Both the position numbers and the translations under genes were made by a program. A stretch of 64,000 bases of DNA from NCBI RefSeq assembly GCF_011605345.1, contig NZ_JAAOXM010000003.1, positions 124,001-188,000 of the forward strand, read 5' to 3'. This stretch comes from Burkholderia sp. D-99. GTDB lineage: Bacteria > Pseudomonadota > Gammaproteobacteria > Burkholderiales > Burkholderiaceae. The notes beneath the pieces were generated by a model. The model did not search any database. It was not told the DNA's origin and saw only the letters and a list, made by a program, of their open reading frames with translations. Of this stretch, positions 1-8,278 are shown in pieces. Every line of letters starts with the position of its first letter. The stretch's first letter is position 1.

Positions 1-2
1 GC

Positions 3-149
3 TATGAACTGGAAGCAATCCCGCTCGACACGGGCCCGATGCATGACGATGCATGCGGCGCATTCACGCTGCGCTCGGACGGGACGAAAGGCAATGTGAG
101 AAGCGATGCCGCCGACGGACAGGTCGCGGCGTGCTGGGGTGTGCGTTGA
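3..149 (+). CDS. C-terminal end of a type IV pilin-like protein (partial)
   Basis: The window opens inside a reading frame that ends at a TGA at 147-149 and gives 48 residues. The tail reads as a pilin C-terminus: a paired-cysteine layout (one Cys near the ...DACGAFTL... strand, one in the final ...AACWGV...) with a 'LRSDGTKGN' turn, as in minor pilins of the PilE/GspH type. In that family the two cysteines form the D-region disulfide, and the protein is assembled into pili after processing at an N-terminal prepilin site that lies outside this window. The call rests only on this short tail, so PilE versus another minor pilin cannot be decided. Confidence 0.55.
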   Translation, partial: YELEAIPLDTGPMHDDACGAFTLRSDGTKGNVRSDAADGQVAACWGVR

Positions 150-203
150 GTTCGGATCGAAGGCGCGCCACGGCGCATGGCCGTGCGCGCAGGATGCCGA
201 CGG

Positions 204-647
204 TCAGTCGTCGTGCGTGTCGAGCCCGCGCTCGTTGCGGGACTGCTTCCAGATCCGGTAGACCTCCCATGCCGCGAAACCGAGGGTGCCCCACTTCAGC
301 GCGGGCCCCGCGCTCGCGCGCAGCAGCGAGCGAACGGGCTTTGCGAGCACGAGCGAGGCGAGCGAACTCAGCATCGGATACTGGTTGACGAGATTGCCGA
401 GGCTCGCGTTCAGGTTCTTGGCGGACTGGCTGAACTTGTTGCTGGACAGGCCGGGGACGAACACCTTGAGCCAGCTGAAGCGCGTGACGGCCTGACGCAT
501 TTCGCCGGCGGCTTCCGCGAGTTCGAGCCGCTCGACTTCGGATCGCAGGATCAGCAGTTCCTTGCGGAGCGCGCGATGCTGCGACGCGCTCCAGTTCGAT
601 CGCGACGAATGGGAGCGGGGTGAATTGCCCGTGACGTTCTGGCTCAT
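204..647 (-). CDS. DUF3318-type hypothetical protein
   Basis: A 147-residue protein of unknown function. The first 25 residues are Ser/Arg/Asn rich, followed by a helical stretch (about 25-55, ELLILRSEVERLELAEA) that looks like a short coiled coil, and a C-terminal hydrophobic segment around residues 95-130 that could be one or two weak membrane helices. It is the last of three minus-strand genes (YqjD-like, YqjE-like, then this one) with gaps of 123 and 43 bases. This trio is commonly found together in Burkholderia, and the third member is usually labelled DUF3318; that assignment is from memory. The context suggests an inner-membrane-associated accessory protein. Confidence 0.7.
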   Translation of the reverse strand: MSQNVTGNSPRSHSSRSNWSASQHRALRKELLILRSEVERLELAEAAGEMRQAVTRFSWLKVFVPGLSSNKFSQSAKNLNASLGNLVNQYPMLSSLASLVLAKPVRSLLRASAGPALKWGTLGFAAWEVYRIWKQSRNERGLDTHDD

Positions 648-690
648 GGCGCGTCGGCGAAGTAGGTGGGAGGGGTGAGCGCGACTGCGT

Positions 691-1080
691 TCACGGCTTG
701 CCGCGGAACAGTTCGCGGTCTTTCTCGAGTTCGGCGAGCGTCGCCTCGAATACGGTCGGCGCGTCGCGCAGGCCCGAGCGGGCCTTCAGTGCGCACACGA
801 TCCCGCCTGCGGCATACAGGGCGGTGATCGCCGCGAGCGACTGCCAGCGGTAGGTATCCCAGAACGCGATCGCGACGAGTACGGTCAGGCTGATGAGTGC
901 CATCGTCGCAAGCATCATCGCGGCGAGCCCGAGGAACAGCACGCCCATCAGGCGCTCCTTCTCCTCGGCAAGCTCGATGCCCACGAGTTCGAGGCGCGTT
1001 TGCAGCAGGCCGATCGCGGAGCCGACGAGGCGGCGCAGCGGTCCTTGGCCGGACGGCTGCGAGGTGGTGTCTGTCGTCAT
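691..1080 (-). CDS. YqjE-like phage-holin-family inner-membrane protein
   Basis: A 129-residue protein with a soluble N-terminus rich in charged helices (LLQTRLELVGIELAEEKERL), then two closely spaced hydrophobic segments at about residues 46-72 and 80-98, and a charged C-terminal tail. This is the layout of the YqjE/DUF1469 'putative actinobacteriophage holin III' superfamily, which in most proteobacteria is not a phage lysis protein but a partner of YqjD. It lies between the YqjD-like gene and a DUF3318 gene on the same strand. Function is unknown; membrane location is a sound inference from the helices. Confidence 0.8.
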   Translation of the reverse strand: MTTDTTSQPSGQGPLRRLVGSAIGLLQTRLELVGIELAEEKERLMGVLFLGLAAMMLATMALISLTVLVAIAFWDTYRWQSLAAITALYAAGGIVCALKARSGLRDAPTVFEATLAELEKDRELFRGKP

Positions 1081-1117
1081 GGGTGAGGTGCGTGCGCGTG
1101 CAGTGTGCAGCTAGAAC

Positions 1118-1150
1118 AAAGCCGGCCGGCGGAAACCGCCGGCTGGCTTC
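1118..1150 (-). terminator. Hairpin 3' of the YqjD-like gene
   Basis: An 8-bp perfect stem (1125-1132 with 1136-1143, AAA loop) lies 60 bases past the YqjD stop. On the minus strand it is followed by a poor TTTGTT tract, so it may attenuate rather than end transcription into the YqjE-like gene. Confidence 0.4.
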
Positions 1151-1203
1151 GACGCCCGCAGGCCGCGCGACGCGGCCGACGGGACGAAACGGCGCAGAGC
1201 GCG

Positions 1204-1506
1204 TTACTTGCGGTTGATCAGCAGGCCGATCAGCACGCCGACGCCGGCGGCGACGCCGATCGACGTCCACGGATGCTCGTGCACGTAATCGTCGGTTGCG
1301 CGTGCGGCCTTCTTGCCCTTCTCGACCACCACGACCTGGACGTCGGCTGCCTTGTCCTTGGCCTGCTTCAGACGCGACATGGCTTTTTCGCGCAGCTCGG
1401 CCGCACGGTCGCCCGTGCTGCTCGCAGCTTGCTTGAGCAGGTCTTCGGCGTCCGACAGAACGGTTTTGATATCCGACATCAGTTTCTCCTTGTTGATTTC
1501 CGACAT
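1204..1506 (-). CDS. YqjD/ElaB/DUF883-family membrane-anchored protein
   Basis: A 100-residue protein beginning MSEINKEKLMSDIK. The central region is a long charged amphipathic helix (Ala/Lys/Asp/Glu rich) and the C-terminus has one transmembrane segment (GVAAGVGVLIGLLINRK) preceded by the family's HPW motif. Escherichia coli YqjD and ElaB with this layout bind ribosomes and anchor them to the inner membrane in stationary phase; that role is family knowledge. The chosen ATG has GGGAG six bases upstream. An upstream in-frame ATG five codons earlier would contain that ribosome site inside its own coding sequence, so it was rejected. Probably heads the three-gene minus-strand group. Confidence 0.85.
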   Translation of the reverse strand: MSEINKEKLMSDIKTVLSDAEDLLKQAASSTGDRAAELREKAMSRLKQAKDKAADVQVVVVEKGKKAARATDDYVHEHPWTSIGVAAGVGVLIGLLINRK

Positions 1507-1824
1507 TGCAACTCCCTTCATGCTGTCATGCTGCAGGTTCACATCGTAGCGAAACGCCTGCCTGCTGGCGAGCCGGGAAGACACACGACGGTAGTGCAAG
1601 ACCGCATGGTAAACGACTTGTAATCATCAACAGAGCGGCAAACGGGGTGAAAAGTTTCCCGGGCAGCCGCCCGCGCTGCATCGACACCAGGCAAAAATGA
1701 CAAAAAAGTATGAATATCAAACGGAATAATCGTTCGCAGGCCCCATTGCTTCCCGTAAGCTGACAGACTTTCCCGCGCCGACCCGGGCGCGGTTTCAACC
1801 AGCATCGTTCGAGGAGGGAACATC
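1507..1824. other. Divergent intergenic region, YqjD-like / peroxiredoxin
   Basis: 318 bases without a convincing gene. It must hold the promoters for the minus-strand YqjD group and the plus-strand peroxiredoxin. The middle (about 1690-1735) is clearly A/T richer than the surroundings (runs of A around 1695-1710), which is where a promoter would be expected. A strong ribosome site, GAGGAGG, lies just before the peroxiredoxin ATG. No clear inverted repeat was found. Confidence 0.5.
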
Positions 1825-2463
1825 ATGAGTCTGCGTCTTGGCGACATCGCACCGGATTTCGAGCAGGAATCGAGCCTGGGCCCGATCAAGTTTCACGAGT
1901 GGCTGGGCGACAGCTGGGGGGTCCTGTTCTCCCATCCGGCCGACTACACGCCGGTGTGCACGACCGAACTCGGGCTGACCTCGAAGCTGAAGGGCGAATT
2001 CGAGAAGCGCAACGTGAAGGTGATCGCGCTGTCGGTCGACGGTGTCGAATCGCACAAGGGCTGGATCAACGACATCAACGACACGCAGTCGACGGTCGTC
2101 GGCTTCCCGATCATCGCCGATGCGGACCGCAAGGTTTCGCAGCTGTACGACATGATCCACCCGAACGCGAACGAAACGCTGACGGTGCGTTCGCTGTTCG
2201 TGATCGACCCGAACAAGAAGGTGCGGCTCACCATCACGTACCCGGCCAGCACGGGGCGCAACTTCGACGAAGTGCTGCGCGTGATCGACTCGCTGCAACT
2301 GACCGACAACTACAAGGTCGCGACGCCCGGTAACTGGAAGGATGGCGACGACGTCGTGATCGTGCCGTCGCTGCAGGATCCGGAAGAGCTGAAGAAGCGC
2401 TTCCCGAAGGGCTTCAACGCAGTGCGTCCGTATCTGCGTCTCACGCCGCAGCCGAACAAGTAA
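1825..2463 (+). CDS. 1-Cys peroxiredoxin (Prx6/AhpC-TSA family)
   Basis: A 212-residue thiol peroxidase that should reduce hydrogen peroxide, organic peroxides or peroxynitrite in the cytoplasm. The peroxidatic cysteine is Cys45 within the family motif HPADYTPVCTTE, with the thioredoxin-fold arginine region further on (TVRSLFVIDP). No second resolving cysteine in the AhpC C-terminal position is seen, and the long C-terminal domain with ...DVVIVPSLQDPEELKKRFPKG... is typical of the Prx6 subfamily. Strong ribosome site before the ATG. Transcribed alone; convergent with gcdH, sharing the terminator hairpin at about 2525-2558. Confidence 0.93.
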   Translation: MSLRLGDIAPDFEQESSLGPIKFHEWLGDSWGVLFSHPADYTPVCTTELGLTSKLKGEFEKRNVKVIALSVDGVESHKGWINDINDTQSTVVGFPIIADADRKVSQLYDMIHPNANETLTVRSLFVIDPNKKVRLTITYPASTGRNFDEVLRVIDSLQLTDNYKVATPGNWKDGDDVVIVPSLQDPEELKKRFPKGFNAVRPYLRLTPQPNK

Positions 2464-2519
2464 GCATCGGCGGCACATGAACGCAATACCGGGCCGCCGG
2501 CCCGGAGCGCGGATCCGAT

Positions 2520-2558
2520 GAAAAACGGCCCGCCCGGCAGTGATGCCGGGCGGGCCGT
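2520..2558 (-). terminator. Rho-independent terminator for gcdH
   Basis: A 14-bp perfect stem (2525-2538 with 2545-2558) and 6-base loop. A run of five A on the left becomes the U-tract on the minus strand, directing termination of the gcdH transcript 56 bases past its stop. It also sits 60 bases after the convergent peroxiredoxin gene. Confidence 0.85.
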
Positions 2559-2613
2559 GTCTTTGGCGCGTGCGCGGTGCGGCGTGGCTGCCGGGCGCGC
2601 CGCATCCGGACGA

Positions 2614-3801
2614 TCAGAAGAACGCCTGGATGCCCGTCTGCGCGCGACCGAGGATCAGCGCGTGGATGTCGTGCGTGCCTTCGTACGTGTTGACCACTTC
2701 GAGGTTCACGAGGTGGCGCGCGACGCCGAATTCGTCGGAGATGCCGTTGCCGCCGAGCATGTCGCGCGCGAGCCGGGCGATGTCGAGCGCCTTGCCGCAC
2801 GAGTTGCGCTTCATGATCGACGTGATCTCGACGGCCGCCGTGCCTTCATCCTTCATCCGGCCGAGGCGCAGCACGCCTTGCAGGCCGAGCGTGATCTCGG
2901 TCTGCATGTCCGCGAGCTTCTTCTGGATCAGCTGGTTCGCGGCGAGCGGCCGGCCGAACTGCTGGCGGTCGAGCACGTACTGGCGCGCGGTGTGCCAGCA
3001 CGATTCGGCGGCGCCCAGCGCGCCCCATGCGATCCCGTAGCGGGCCGAGTTCAGGCACGTGAACGGGCCGCGCAGGCCGCTCACGTTCGGCATCAGGTTC
3101 TCTTCCGGCACGAACACCTCGTCGAGCACGATCTCGCCGGTGATCGATGCGCGCAGCCCGACCTTGCCGTGGATCGCGGGTGCCGACAGGCCCTTCCAGC
3201 CCTTCTCCAGGATGAAGCCGCGGATCGCGTCCTTGCCGTTCTCCTCGAGCTTTGCCCACACGACGAACACGTCGGCGATCGGCGAGTTCGTGATCCACAT
3301 CTTCGCGCCGGACAGCGAGTAGCCGCCGGGCACTTTCTTCGCGCGGGTGACCATGCTGCCCGGGTCGGAGCCGTGGTTCGGCTCGGTCAGCCCGAAGCAG
3401 CCGATCCACTCGCCGGTCGCGAGCTTCGGCAGGTATTTCTGCTTCTGCGCGTCGGAGCCGAATTCGTAGATCGGGACCATCACGAGCGACGACTGCACGG
3501 ACATCATCGACCGGTAGCCTGAATCGACGCGCTCGACTTCGCGGGCGATCAGCCCGTAGCTTACGTAATTGAGGCCGGGGCCGCCGTATTCCTCGGGAAT
3601 CGTCGGGCCGAGCAGGCCGACTTCGCCCATCTCGCGGAAGATTTCGGCGTCGGTACGCTCGTGGCGGAACGCTTCGGTGACGCGCGGTGCGAGCTTGTCC
3701 TGCGCGTACGCCTGCGCTGCGTCGCGCACCATCCGCTCTTCTTCGGTCAGTTGCTGGTCGAGCAGCAGCGGATCGTCCCAATGAAAAGTTGCAGCACTCA
3801 T
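2614..3801 (-). CDS. gcdH: Glutaryl-CoA dehydrogenase
   Basis: A 395-residue FAD enzyme of the acyl-CoA dehydrogenase family that oxidises and decarboxylates glutaryl-CoA to crotonyl-CoA in lysine, tryptophan and glutarate breakdown. The sequence shows the family's [17 protein letters not shown] flavin/substrate motif, the [15 protein letters not shown] strand and the catalytic-base region [21 protein letters not shown], which is specific for GCDH rather than short-chain dehydrogenases. Length matches the usual 395. The frame is open far upstream, but the ATG at 3801 ([15 protein letters not shown]) has AGGAGA upstream and fits the family start. The divergent IclR gene and the palindrome between them suggest local control. 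Confidence 0.95.
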   Translation of the reverse strand: MSAATFHWDDPLLLDQQLTEEERMVRDAAQAYAQDKLAPRVTEAFRHERTDAEIFREMGEVGLLGPTIPEEYGGPGLNYVSYGLIAREVERVDSGYRSMMSVQSSLVMVPIYEFGSDAQKQKYLPKLATGEWIGCFGLTEPNHGSDPGSMVTRAKKVPGGYSLSGAKMWITNSPIADVFVVWAKLEENGKDAIRGFILEKGWKGLSAPAIHGKVGLRASITGEIVLDEVFVPEENLMPNVSGLRGPFTCLNSARYGIAWGALGAAESCWHTARQYVLDRQQFGRPLAANQLIQKKLADMQTEITLGLQGVLRLGRMKDEGTAAVEITSIMKRNSCGKALDIARLARDMLGGNGISDEFGVARHLVNLEVVNTYEGTHDIHALILGRAQTGIQAFF

Positions 3802-3865
3802 CGTCTCATCTCCTGTTGGTCCGGTCTTCCAGCCGGGCCCCATGCCAAAAGTTTGCTTGACTGAG

Positions 3866-3882
3866 GTTCCGCTGTGCGGAAC
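3866..3882. promoter_or_regulatory. Palindromic operator between gcdH and iclR-type gene
   Basis: A perfect 17-bp inverted repeat, GTTCCGC-TGT-GCGGAAC, lies 64 bases upstream of gcdH and 34 bases upstream of the divergent regulator. IclR-family proteins bind palindromes of this size and TTCCG/CGGAA type. It is therefore a likely binding site for the adjacent regulator. Confidence 0.65.
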
Positions 3883-3916
3883 AATGTTTTGCAAATCGAA
3901 CCCAGTGTAGCACCAG

Positions 3917-4708
3917 ATGACACTTTCAACCATCGACGAAACCACGATCGACGAGCGCAAGTTCGTCGTAGCGCTCGCGCGCGGGCTCGACCTGCTGCGA
4001 GCATTCCGGCCCGGCGAGACGATGCTCGGCAACCGTGACTTCGCGGAGCGCACGGGGCTGCCCAAGGCGACCGTGAACCGGCTCGCGTACACGCTGACCG
4101 TGCTCGGCTACCTGCGCTACGACGAGACGCTCGGAAAGTATGCGCTCGACGCCGGCGTGCTGTCGCTCGGCTACGCGCTGCTGTCGGGATCGGGCACGAT
4201 CGACCTCGCGCGGCCGCACATGCAGGCGCTCGCGCGCGAGATCGGCGCGGCCGTGTCGCTCGGCTGCCGCGACGGGCTCGACATGATCTATCTGGAGACG
4301 ATCCGCAGCGAGACGGCGCTGACGCTCGGGCTCGCGCCCGGCTCGCGGCTGTCGATGCTGACAAGCTCGATGGGGCGCGCGTACCTGGCCGTGCAGCCGG
4401 AGGAAGTGCGCCGCGCGCTCTATGCGGAGCTGCATCGCGCGGCCGGCGGCGCGGCCGACGCCGATGTGCTCGTCGCCGCCGCGCAGCAAGCGGTGGCCGA
4501 GTTCTCGGCCGGCGGTTGCTGCTATTCGTTCCGCGCGTGGCACATGGACGTGAACGCGGCGGCCGTGCCGTTTCGCGAGCCGCGCGAGGGGCGCTGGCTG
4601 ATCCTGAGCTGCAGCGGTCCTGCCTCGTCGATGGACGAGGACGTGTTCCGAACGCAGGTCGGGCCGAAGCTGAAGGCGCTCGCGCAGCGGCTCGGGCAGA
4701 CGGCCTGA
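3917..4708 (+). CDS. IclR-family transcriptional regulator of the gcdH region
   Basis: A 263-residue regulator. Residues about 17-75 form the winged helix-turn-helix ([15 protein letters not shown] ... [26 protein letters not shown]), the signature N-terminus of IclR proteins; the rest is the GAF-like effector domain ([23 protein letters not shown], then SSMGRAYLA). It is divergent from gcdH with 115 bases between start codons, and a perfect palindrome lies in the gap. The probable role is control of gcdH, with glutarate, glutaryl-CoA or a related acid as effector; this is inferred from position. Confidence 0.88.
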   Translation: MTLSTIDETTIDERKFVVALARGLDLLRAFRPGETMLGNRDFAERTGLPKATVNRLAYTLTVLGYLRYDETLGKYALDAGVLSLGYALLSGSGTIDLARPHMQALAREIGAAVSLGCRDGLDMIYLETIRSETALTLGLAPGSRLSMLTSSMGRAYLAVQPEEVRRALYAELHRAAGGAADADVLVAAAQQAVAEFSAGGCCYSFRAWHMDVNAAAVPFREPREGRWLILSCSGPASSMDEDVFRTQVGPKLKALAQRLGQTA

Positions 4709-4860
4709 ACAAGGCGGCGCGCGGCAATGGTCGCCGCTGTGACCATGTGGCGCCGGCGTTCGCGGGAACAGGAGCGCGAGTTGCCGCCGTCGTCTGTTGC
4801 AACCGGAGCGAACCGCGCTCATCATCGTTCGCCAGCTTCCCGACAACGAAGAGGTTTGCG

Positions 4861-5271
4861 ATGTCTCATCCGGAGCCGATGGAAGGCGGATGCGCGTGCG
4901 GCGCGATTCGCTACCGTATCGCCCACGTTCCGATCGACGCCGGTTTCTGCCACTGCCGGCTCTGCCAGCGCACGACCGGCGCGGCGGTTGTCGCGTCGGC
5001 ATCGGTGCCGATCGACGCGTTCGAATACCTGCGGGGCGAGCCGACCGTCTACGCGTCGAGCGCGTGGGGCGAGCGGCGCTTCTGCGGCCGTTGCGGCGCG
5101 CAGCTCGAATACCGGCTGATCGACGCGCCGAAGACGGTCGAGATCAATAGCGCGACGCTCGACGAGCCGTCGCGACTACGTTCGGCGTGGCACGTCTGGT
5201 ACGGGGATCGTTTCCCGGGCGTCGAGATCGGTGACGAGCTGCCCAAGTATGACGAAGGCGGAAGGGCATAA
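4861..5271 (+). CDS. GFA-family (CENP-V domain) zinc protein
   Basis: A 136-residue protein of the glutathione-dependent formaldehyde-activating enzyme family. The zinc-binding cysteines are visible: GGCACGAIRY near the start, CHCRLCQRTTGA around residue 32, and FCGRCGAQLEY around residue 77. Members bind two zinc ions; the founding enzyme speeds formation of S-hydroxymethylglutathione, but most short bacterial homologues have unknown substrates. The ATG at 4861 was chosen because the first family glycine-cysteine motif follows directly (MSHPEPMEGGCACG). It follows the IclR gene by 152 bases and is probably a separate unit. Confidence 0.88.
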   Translation: MSHPEPMEGGCACGAIRYRIAHVPIDAGFCHCRLCQRTTGAAVVASASVPIDAFEYLRGEPTVYASSAWGERRFCGRCGAQLEYRLIDAPKTVEINSATLDEPSRLRSAWHVWYGDRFPGVEIGDELPKYDEGGRA

Positions 5272-5420
5272 GCGGTAACCATCGGCACTGACGGGCAGGT
5301 GTCGAGCAGCGGGGCACGCCTGGCGGCCCGATTCCCACATCCCATAAGCACCAAAAGACCCACGACCGGCACCCGCCACCCTGCGCGCCGCACCTCGCGC
5401 GCGCAGGTTTTCTCATCCGC

Positions 5421-6224
5421 TCAGGCCGTCACGACCTTCGCGAACACCGGCCCCTGCATGAACCGCACGTCGTGCTGACGCAGCAGCTCGCATTGTGTTT
5501 CGTCGACGACGCCGTCGAAGATCAGCGGAATCCGCACGCGCTGCGCATACGCGACCAGCGCCTTGACCATCCCGTCGCGCAACGCGATGCCTGCATCCAT
5601 CTTGATGTAGTCGGGGCGCGCCATCTCCGATTCGACCGCGAGGATGCGGCCCGGGTCGGGCAGCTTGTCCGCGACCTTGAAGCCGTGATGCTGGTAACTG
5701 CGCGTCAGGTAGCCGAGGAAGGTCTTGTGCGCGACCGCGACCGCCGGCAGCTCGATCACGATCCGCTCGGTCGGCAGCCCGAAGCGCTGCAGCACCGACG
5801 AGAAATGCTTGCCGTGGTCGTACTTCACGCTCTTCAGCAGGCGTTCGTGCACGCGCAGGAACAACAGCCCGTGGCGCTGCGCGCCGAAGAAGTTGATCGC
5901 GTGCAGCGCGCGCGACAGGCGGTCGATCGCGACGAGCGTCTGGTCGTCGACGGCGGAGTCGACCGGATCGTGCACCGCACCGGTAACGAGCGTGACGGCC
6001 TGGAAGCCGAGCTCGTCGCCGTAGCGCTCGATCGTATCGGCGAACGACGTCGATTGCGGCGCGCCGGGCATCGTCACGTCGTAGATCGGTTCGTAAGCGC
6101 TGCCGAGCGTGCGCTCCGGCAGATTCGCGCTCGCGACGCCGCCTTCGGCAAGCGCGAGGTGATCCCGCAGATACGGCAGTTGCCCGGCACGGGCGACCAG
6201 CTCGGGAATGGTGGGCGGAATCAT
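5421..6224 (-). CDS. Degenerate EAL-domain protein, probably catalytically inactive
   Basis: A 267-residue protein with the fold signature of an EAL domain: EPIYDV in place of EALxR, IVIELP in place of the xTE strand, YIKMDAG in place of K-D, FDGVVDETQ in place of AEGVE, and a closing MQGPVFAK. Several acidic residues that bind the two metals in c-di-GMP phosphodiesterases are missing (no clear DDFG motif, no EGVE), so hydrolysis of c-di-GMP is unlikely. Such proteins often bind c-di-GMP or a partner protein instead. Monocistronic; a hairpin with a U-run sits 14 bases before its start. Confidence 0.75.
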   Translation of the reverse strand: MIPPTIPELVARAGQLPYLRDHLALAEGGVASANLPERTLGSAYEPIYDVTMPGAPQSTSFADTIERYGDELGFQAVTLVTGAVHDPVDSAVDDQTLVAIDRLSRALHAINFFGAQRHGLLFLRVHERLLKSVKYDHGKHFSSVLQRFGLPTERIVIELPAVAVAHKTFLGYLTRSYQHHGFKVADKLPDPGRILAVESEMARPDYIKMDAGIALRDGMVKALVAYAQRVRIPLIFDGVVDETQCELLRQHDVRFMQGPVFAKVVTA

Positions 6225-6235
6225 CGGCGTAAGAA

Positions 6236-6262
6236 GGAAAAACGGCGGCCGAACGGGCCGCC
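6236..6262 (-). terminator. Hairpin plus U-run immediately upstream of the EAL gene
   Basis: On the minus strand a 7-bp stem (6256-6262 with 6244-6250, 5-base loop) is followed by GTTTTT (6238-6243), a standard intrinsic terminator. It lies between the likely promoter region and the EAL-protein ATG (6224). It could be an attenuator in the 5' leader or the 3' end of a small RNA started near 6390. Confidence 0.55.
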
Positions 6263-6362
6263 TCGTAGCTTGATATTAGCAGCGCCGGCCAAGCTCGGCT
6301 TGGCGTTTCGCTCATATGTTTATCCCGTTCTCGCAGCTTCGCCTAGGGTTTACGTTGATTTC

Positions 6363-6392
6363 ACTATTCGTAATTGGTTTTACTATTCGTAA
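6363..6392. promoter_or_regulatory. Paired direct repeat upstream of the homogentisate operon
   Basis: ACTATTCGTAA occurs at 6363-6373 and again at 6382-6392, start-to-start spacing 19 bases, close to two helical turns, in the most A/T-rich part of the gap. The arrangement suggests a regulator that binds two sites on one face of the DNA. Confidence 0.4.
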
Positions 6393-6588
6393 ATCCAGGA
6401 TTTGTCGCCGATCAAGAAATGCGGCAGGCGGGCGCCGCGAAACGGCGCCGTTCACGAATCAACAGGAAGCAAGGAGCGAGACGTGGCGGTTGACAGGCAT
6501 TGCACGCGGGACAGCGGCGCGGCGCGCCGGCAGGCGACGGGCGGGATGACGGGCGTGCCGGCGCGCGCCCGGCAGGATTGAGGGGCGG

Positions 6589-8250
6589 ATGGCGACCATG
6601 AGCATCGATTACCAGACGCTGAAGTTCGAATACCGTCCGCGTGCGCAGGACGCGACCGTTCACCCGGTGATCGTCGTCGGCGCGGGCCCGGTGGGCCTCG
6701 CGGCCGCGATCGACCTCGCGCAGCAGGGCGTGCCCGTCGTGCTGCTCGACGACGACGACACGCTGTCGACCGGCTCGCGCGCGATCTGCTTCGCGAAGCG
6801 CACGCTCGAGATCTTCGACCGGCTCGGCTGCGGCGAGCGCTTCGTCGACAAGGGCGTGAGCTGGCACGTCGGCAAGGTGTTCCTGCAGGACGAGCAGCTC
6901 TACGCGTTCGACCTGCTGCCCGAGGAAGGGCATGCGCGCCCGGCGTTCATCAACCTGCAGCAGTACTACGTCGAAGGCTATCTGGCCGACCGCGCGTTCG
7001 AGCTGCCGAACATCGACATCCGCTGGAAGCACAAGGTGACGGGCATCGAGCAGTCGGCCGAGCACGCGGCGCTGACGATCGAGACGCCGGAAGGCATCGC
7101 GACGCTGCGCGCGCAGTACGTGATCGCGGCCGACGGCTCGCGCAGCCTGATGCGCACGATGATGGGCCTCGAAAGCCACGGCCGGACGTTCAAGGACCGT
7201 TTCCTGATCGCCGACGTGAAGATGAAGGCGGAGTTTCCGACCGAGCGCTGGTTCTGGTTCGACCCGCCGTTCCACCCCAATCAGTCGGTGCTGCTGCATC
7301 GCCAGCCCGACAACGTGTGGCGCATCGACTTCCAGCTCGGCTGGGATGCCGATCCGGTCGCCGAGAAGCAGCCGGAGCGCGTGATCCCGCGCGTGCGCGC
7401 GCTGCTCGGGCCGGATGTCGAATTCGAGCTCGAATGGGTGAGCGTCTATACGTTCCGCTGCCAGCGGATGGAGTCGTTCCGTCACGGCCGCGTGCTGTTC
7501 GCGGGTGACTCCGCGCACGGCGTGTCGCCGTTCGGCGCGCGCGGCGCGAACAGCGGCGTGCAGGACGCCGACAACCTCGCATGGAAGCTGAAGCTCGTGC
7601 TCGACGGCCGTTCGGCCGACAGCCTGCTCGATACGTATGCGAGCGAGCGCGAGTTCGCGGCCGACGAGAACATCCGCAACTCGACGCGCTCGACCGACTT
7701 CATCACGCCGAAGAGCCCGGTGTCGCGCGTGTTCCGCGACGCGACGCTGAAGCTTGCGCGCGACTGCGAGTTCGCGCGCAAGCTCGTGAACAGCGGCCGC
7801 CTGTCGGTGCCGGCGGTGCTGGCCGATTCGCCGCTGAACACGCCGGATCGCAACGGCGACGCATTCGCGGGCGCGATGCGCCCGGGTGCCGCGGCGGCCG
7901 ATGCGCCGGTGCGTGCGCAGGGCGCGCCGGGCTGGCTGCTGCAGCATCTGGGCAGCGGCTTCACCGGCGTGCTGTTCGGGCTGCCGGGCGATGCGGCCGC
8001 GCTCGCGCAGGCGCTCGACGGCCTCGCGCTGCCGGTGCGGCCCGTGCTCGTCGTGCCGGCCGGGCACGCGCAGCCGGTCGCGGGTGTCGACGTCGTGGAG
8101 GACGTCGACGGCTTTGTCGCGCAACGCTACGACGCGAAGCCCGGCACGTTCTATCTGCTGCGCCCGGACCAGCATGTCTGCGCCCGCACGCGCACGCTCG
8201 AGCGTCAAGCGCTTGCCGACGCACTGGCGCGCGCGACCTGCGCACGCTGA
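6589..8250 (+). CDS. FAD-dependent aromatic hydroxylase (MhpA/MhaA-like)
   Basis: A 553-residue class A flavoprotein monooxygenase. Residues about 24-53 give the FAD-binding Rossmann fold (VIVVGAGPVGLAAAIDLAQQG), the middle has the DG motif (VIAADGSRSLMR) and then the GD motif (VLFAGDSAHGVSPFGARGANSGVQDADNLAWKLKLVL). It heads a five-gene operon with a DUF2783 gene, an aromatic-acid transporter, hmgA and fahA. In Pseudomonas putida a two-part enzyme, MhaA (flavoprotein) plus small MhaB, turns 3-hydroxyphenylacetate into homogentisate; the neighbours here fit that well, so the product is probably homogentisate. A second ATG nine bases downstream (MSIDYQTLK) is an equally possible start. Confidence 0.85.
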   Translation: MATMSIDYQTLKFEYRPRAQDATVHPVIVVGAGPVGLAAAIDLAQQGVPVVLLDDDDTLSTGSRAICFAKRTLEIFDRLGCGERFVDKGVSWHVGKVFLQDEQLYAFDLLPEEGHARPAFINLQQYYVEGYLADRAFELPNIDIRWKHKVTGIEQSAEHAALTIETPEGIATLRAQYVIAADGSRSLMRTMMGLESHGRTFKDRFLIADVKMKAEFPTERWFWFDPPFHPNQSVLLHRQPDNVWRIDFQLGWDADPVAEKQPERVIPRVRALLGPDVEFELEWVSVYTFRCQRMESFRHGRVLFAGDSAHGVSPFGARGANSGVQDADNLAWKLKLVLDGRSADSLLDTYASEREFAADENIRNSTRSTDFITPKSPVSRVFRDATLKLARDCEFARKLVNSGRLSVPAVLADSPLNTPDRNGDAFAGAMRPGAAAADAPVRAQGAPGWLLQHLGSGFTGVLFGLPGDAAALAQALDGLALPVRPVLVVPAGHAQPVAGVDVVEDVDGFVAQRYDAKPGTFYLLRPDQHVCARTRTLERQALADALARATCAR

Positions 8251-8278
8251 ATACGATAAAGAAACCGGAGACCCCGTC

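Larger units (their letters stand above)
6225..6588. other. Divergent intergenic region, EAL gene / aromatic operon
   Basis: 364 bases with no protein gene. It contains the minus-strand hairpin terminator at 6236-6262, an A/T-rich core at about 6310-6400, and an 11-bp direct repeat (ACTATTCGTAA) at 6363 and 6382. This core should hold the promoters of the minus-strand EAL gene and the plus-strand hydroxylase-hmgA-fahA operon. Confidence 0.5.
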
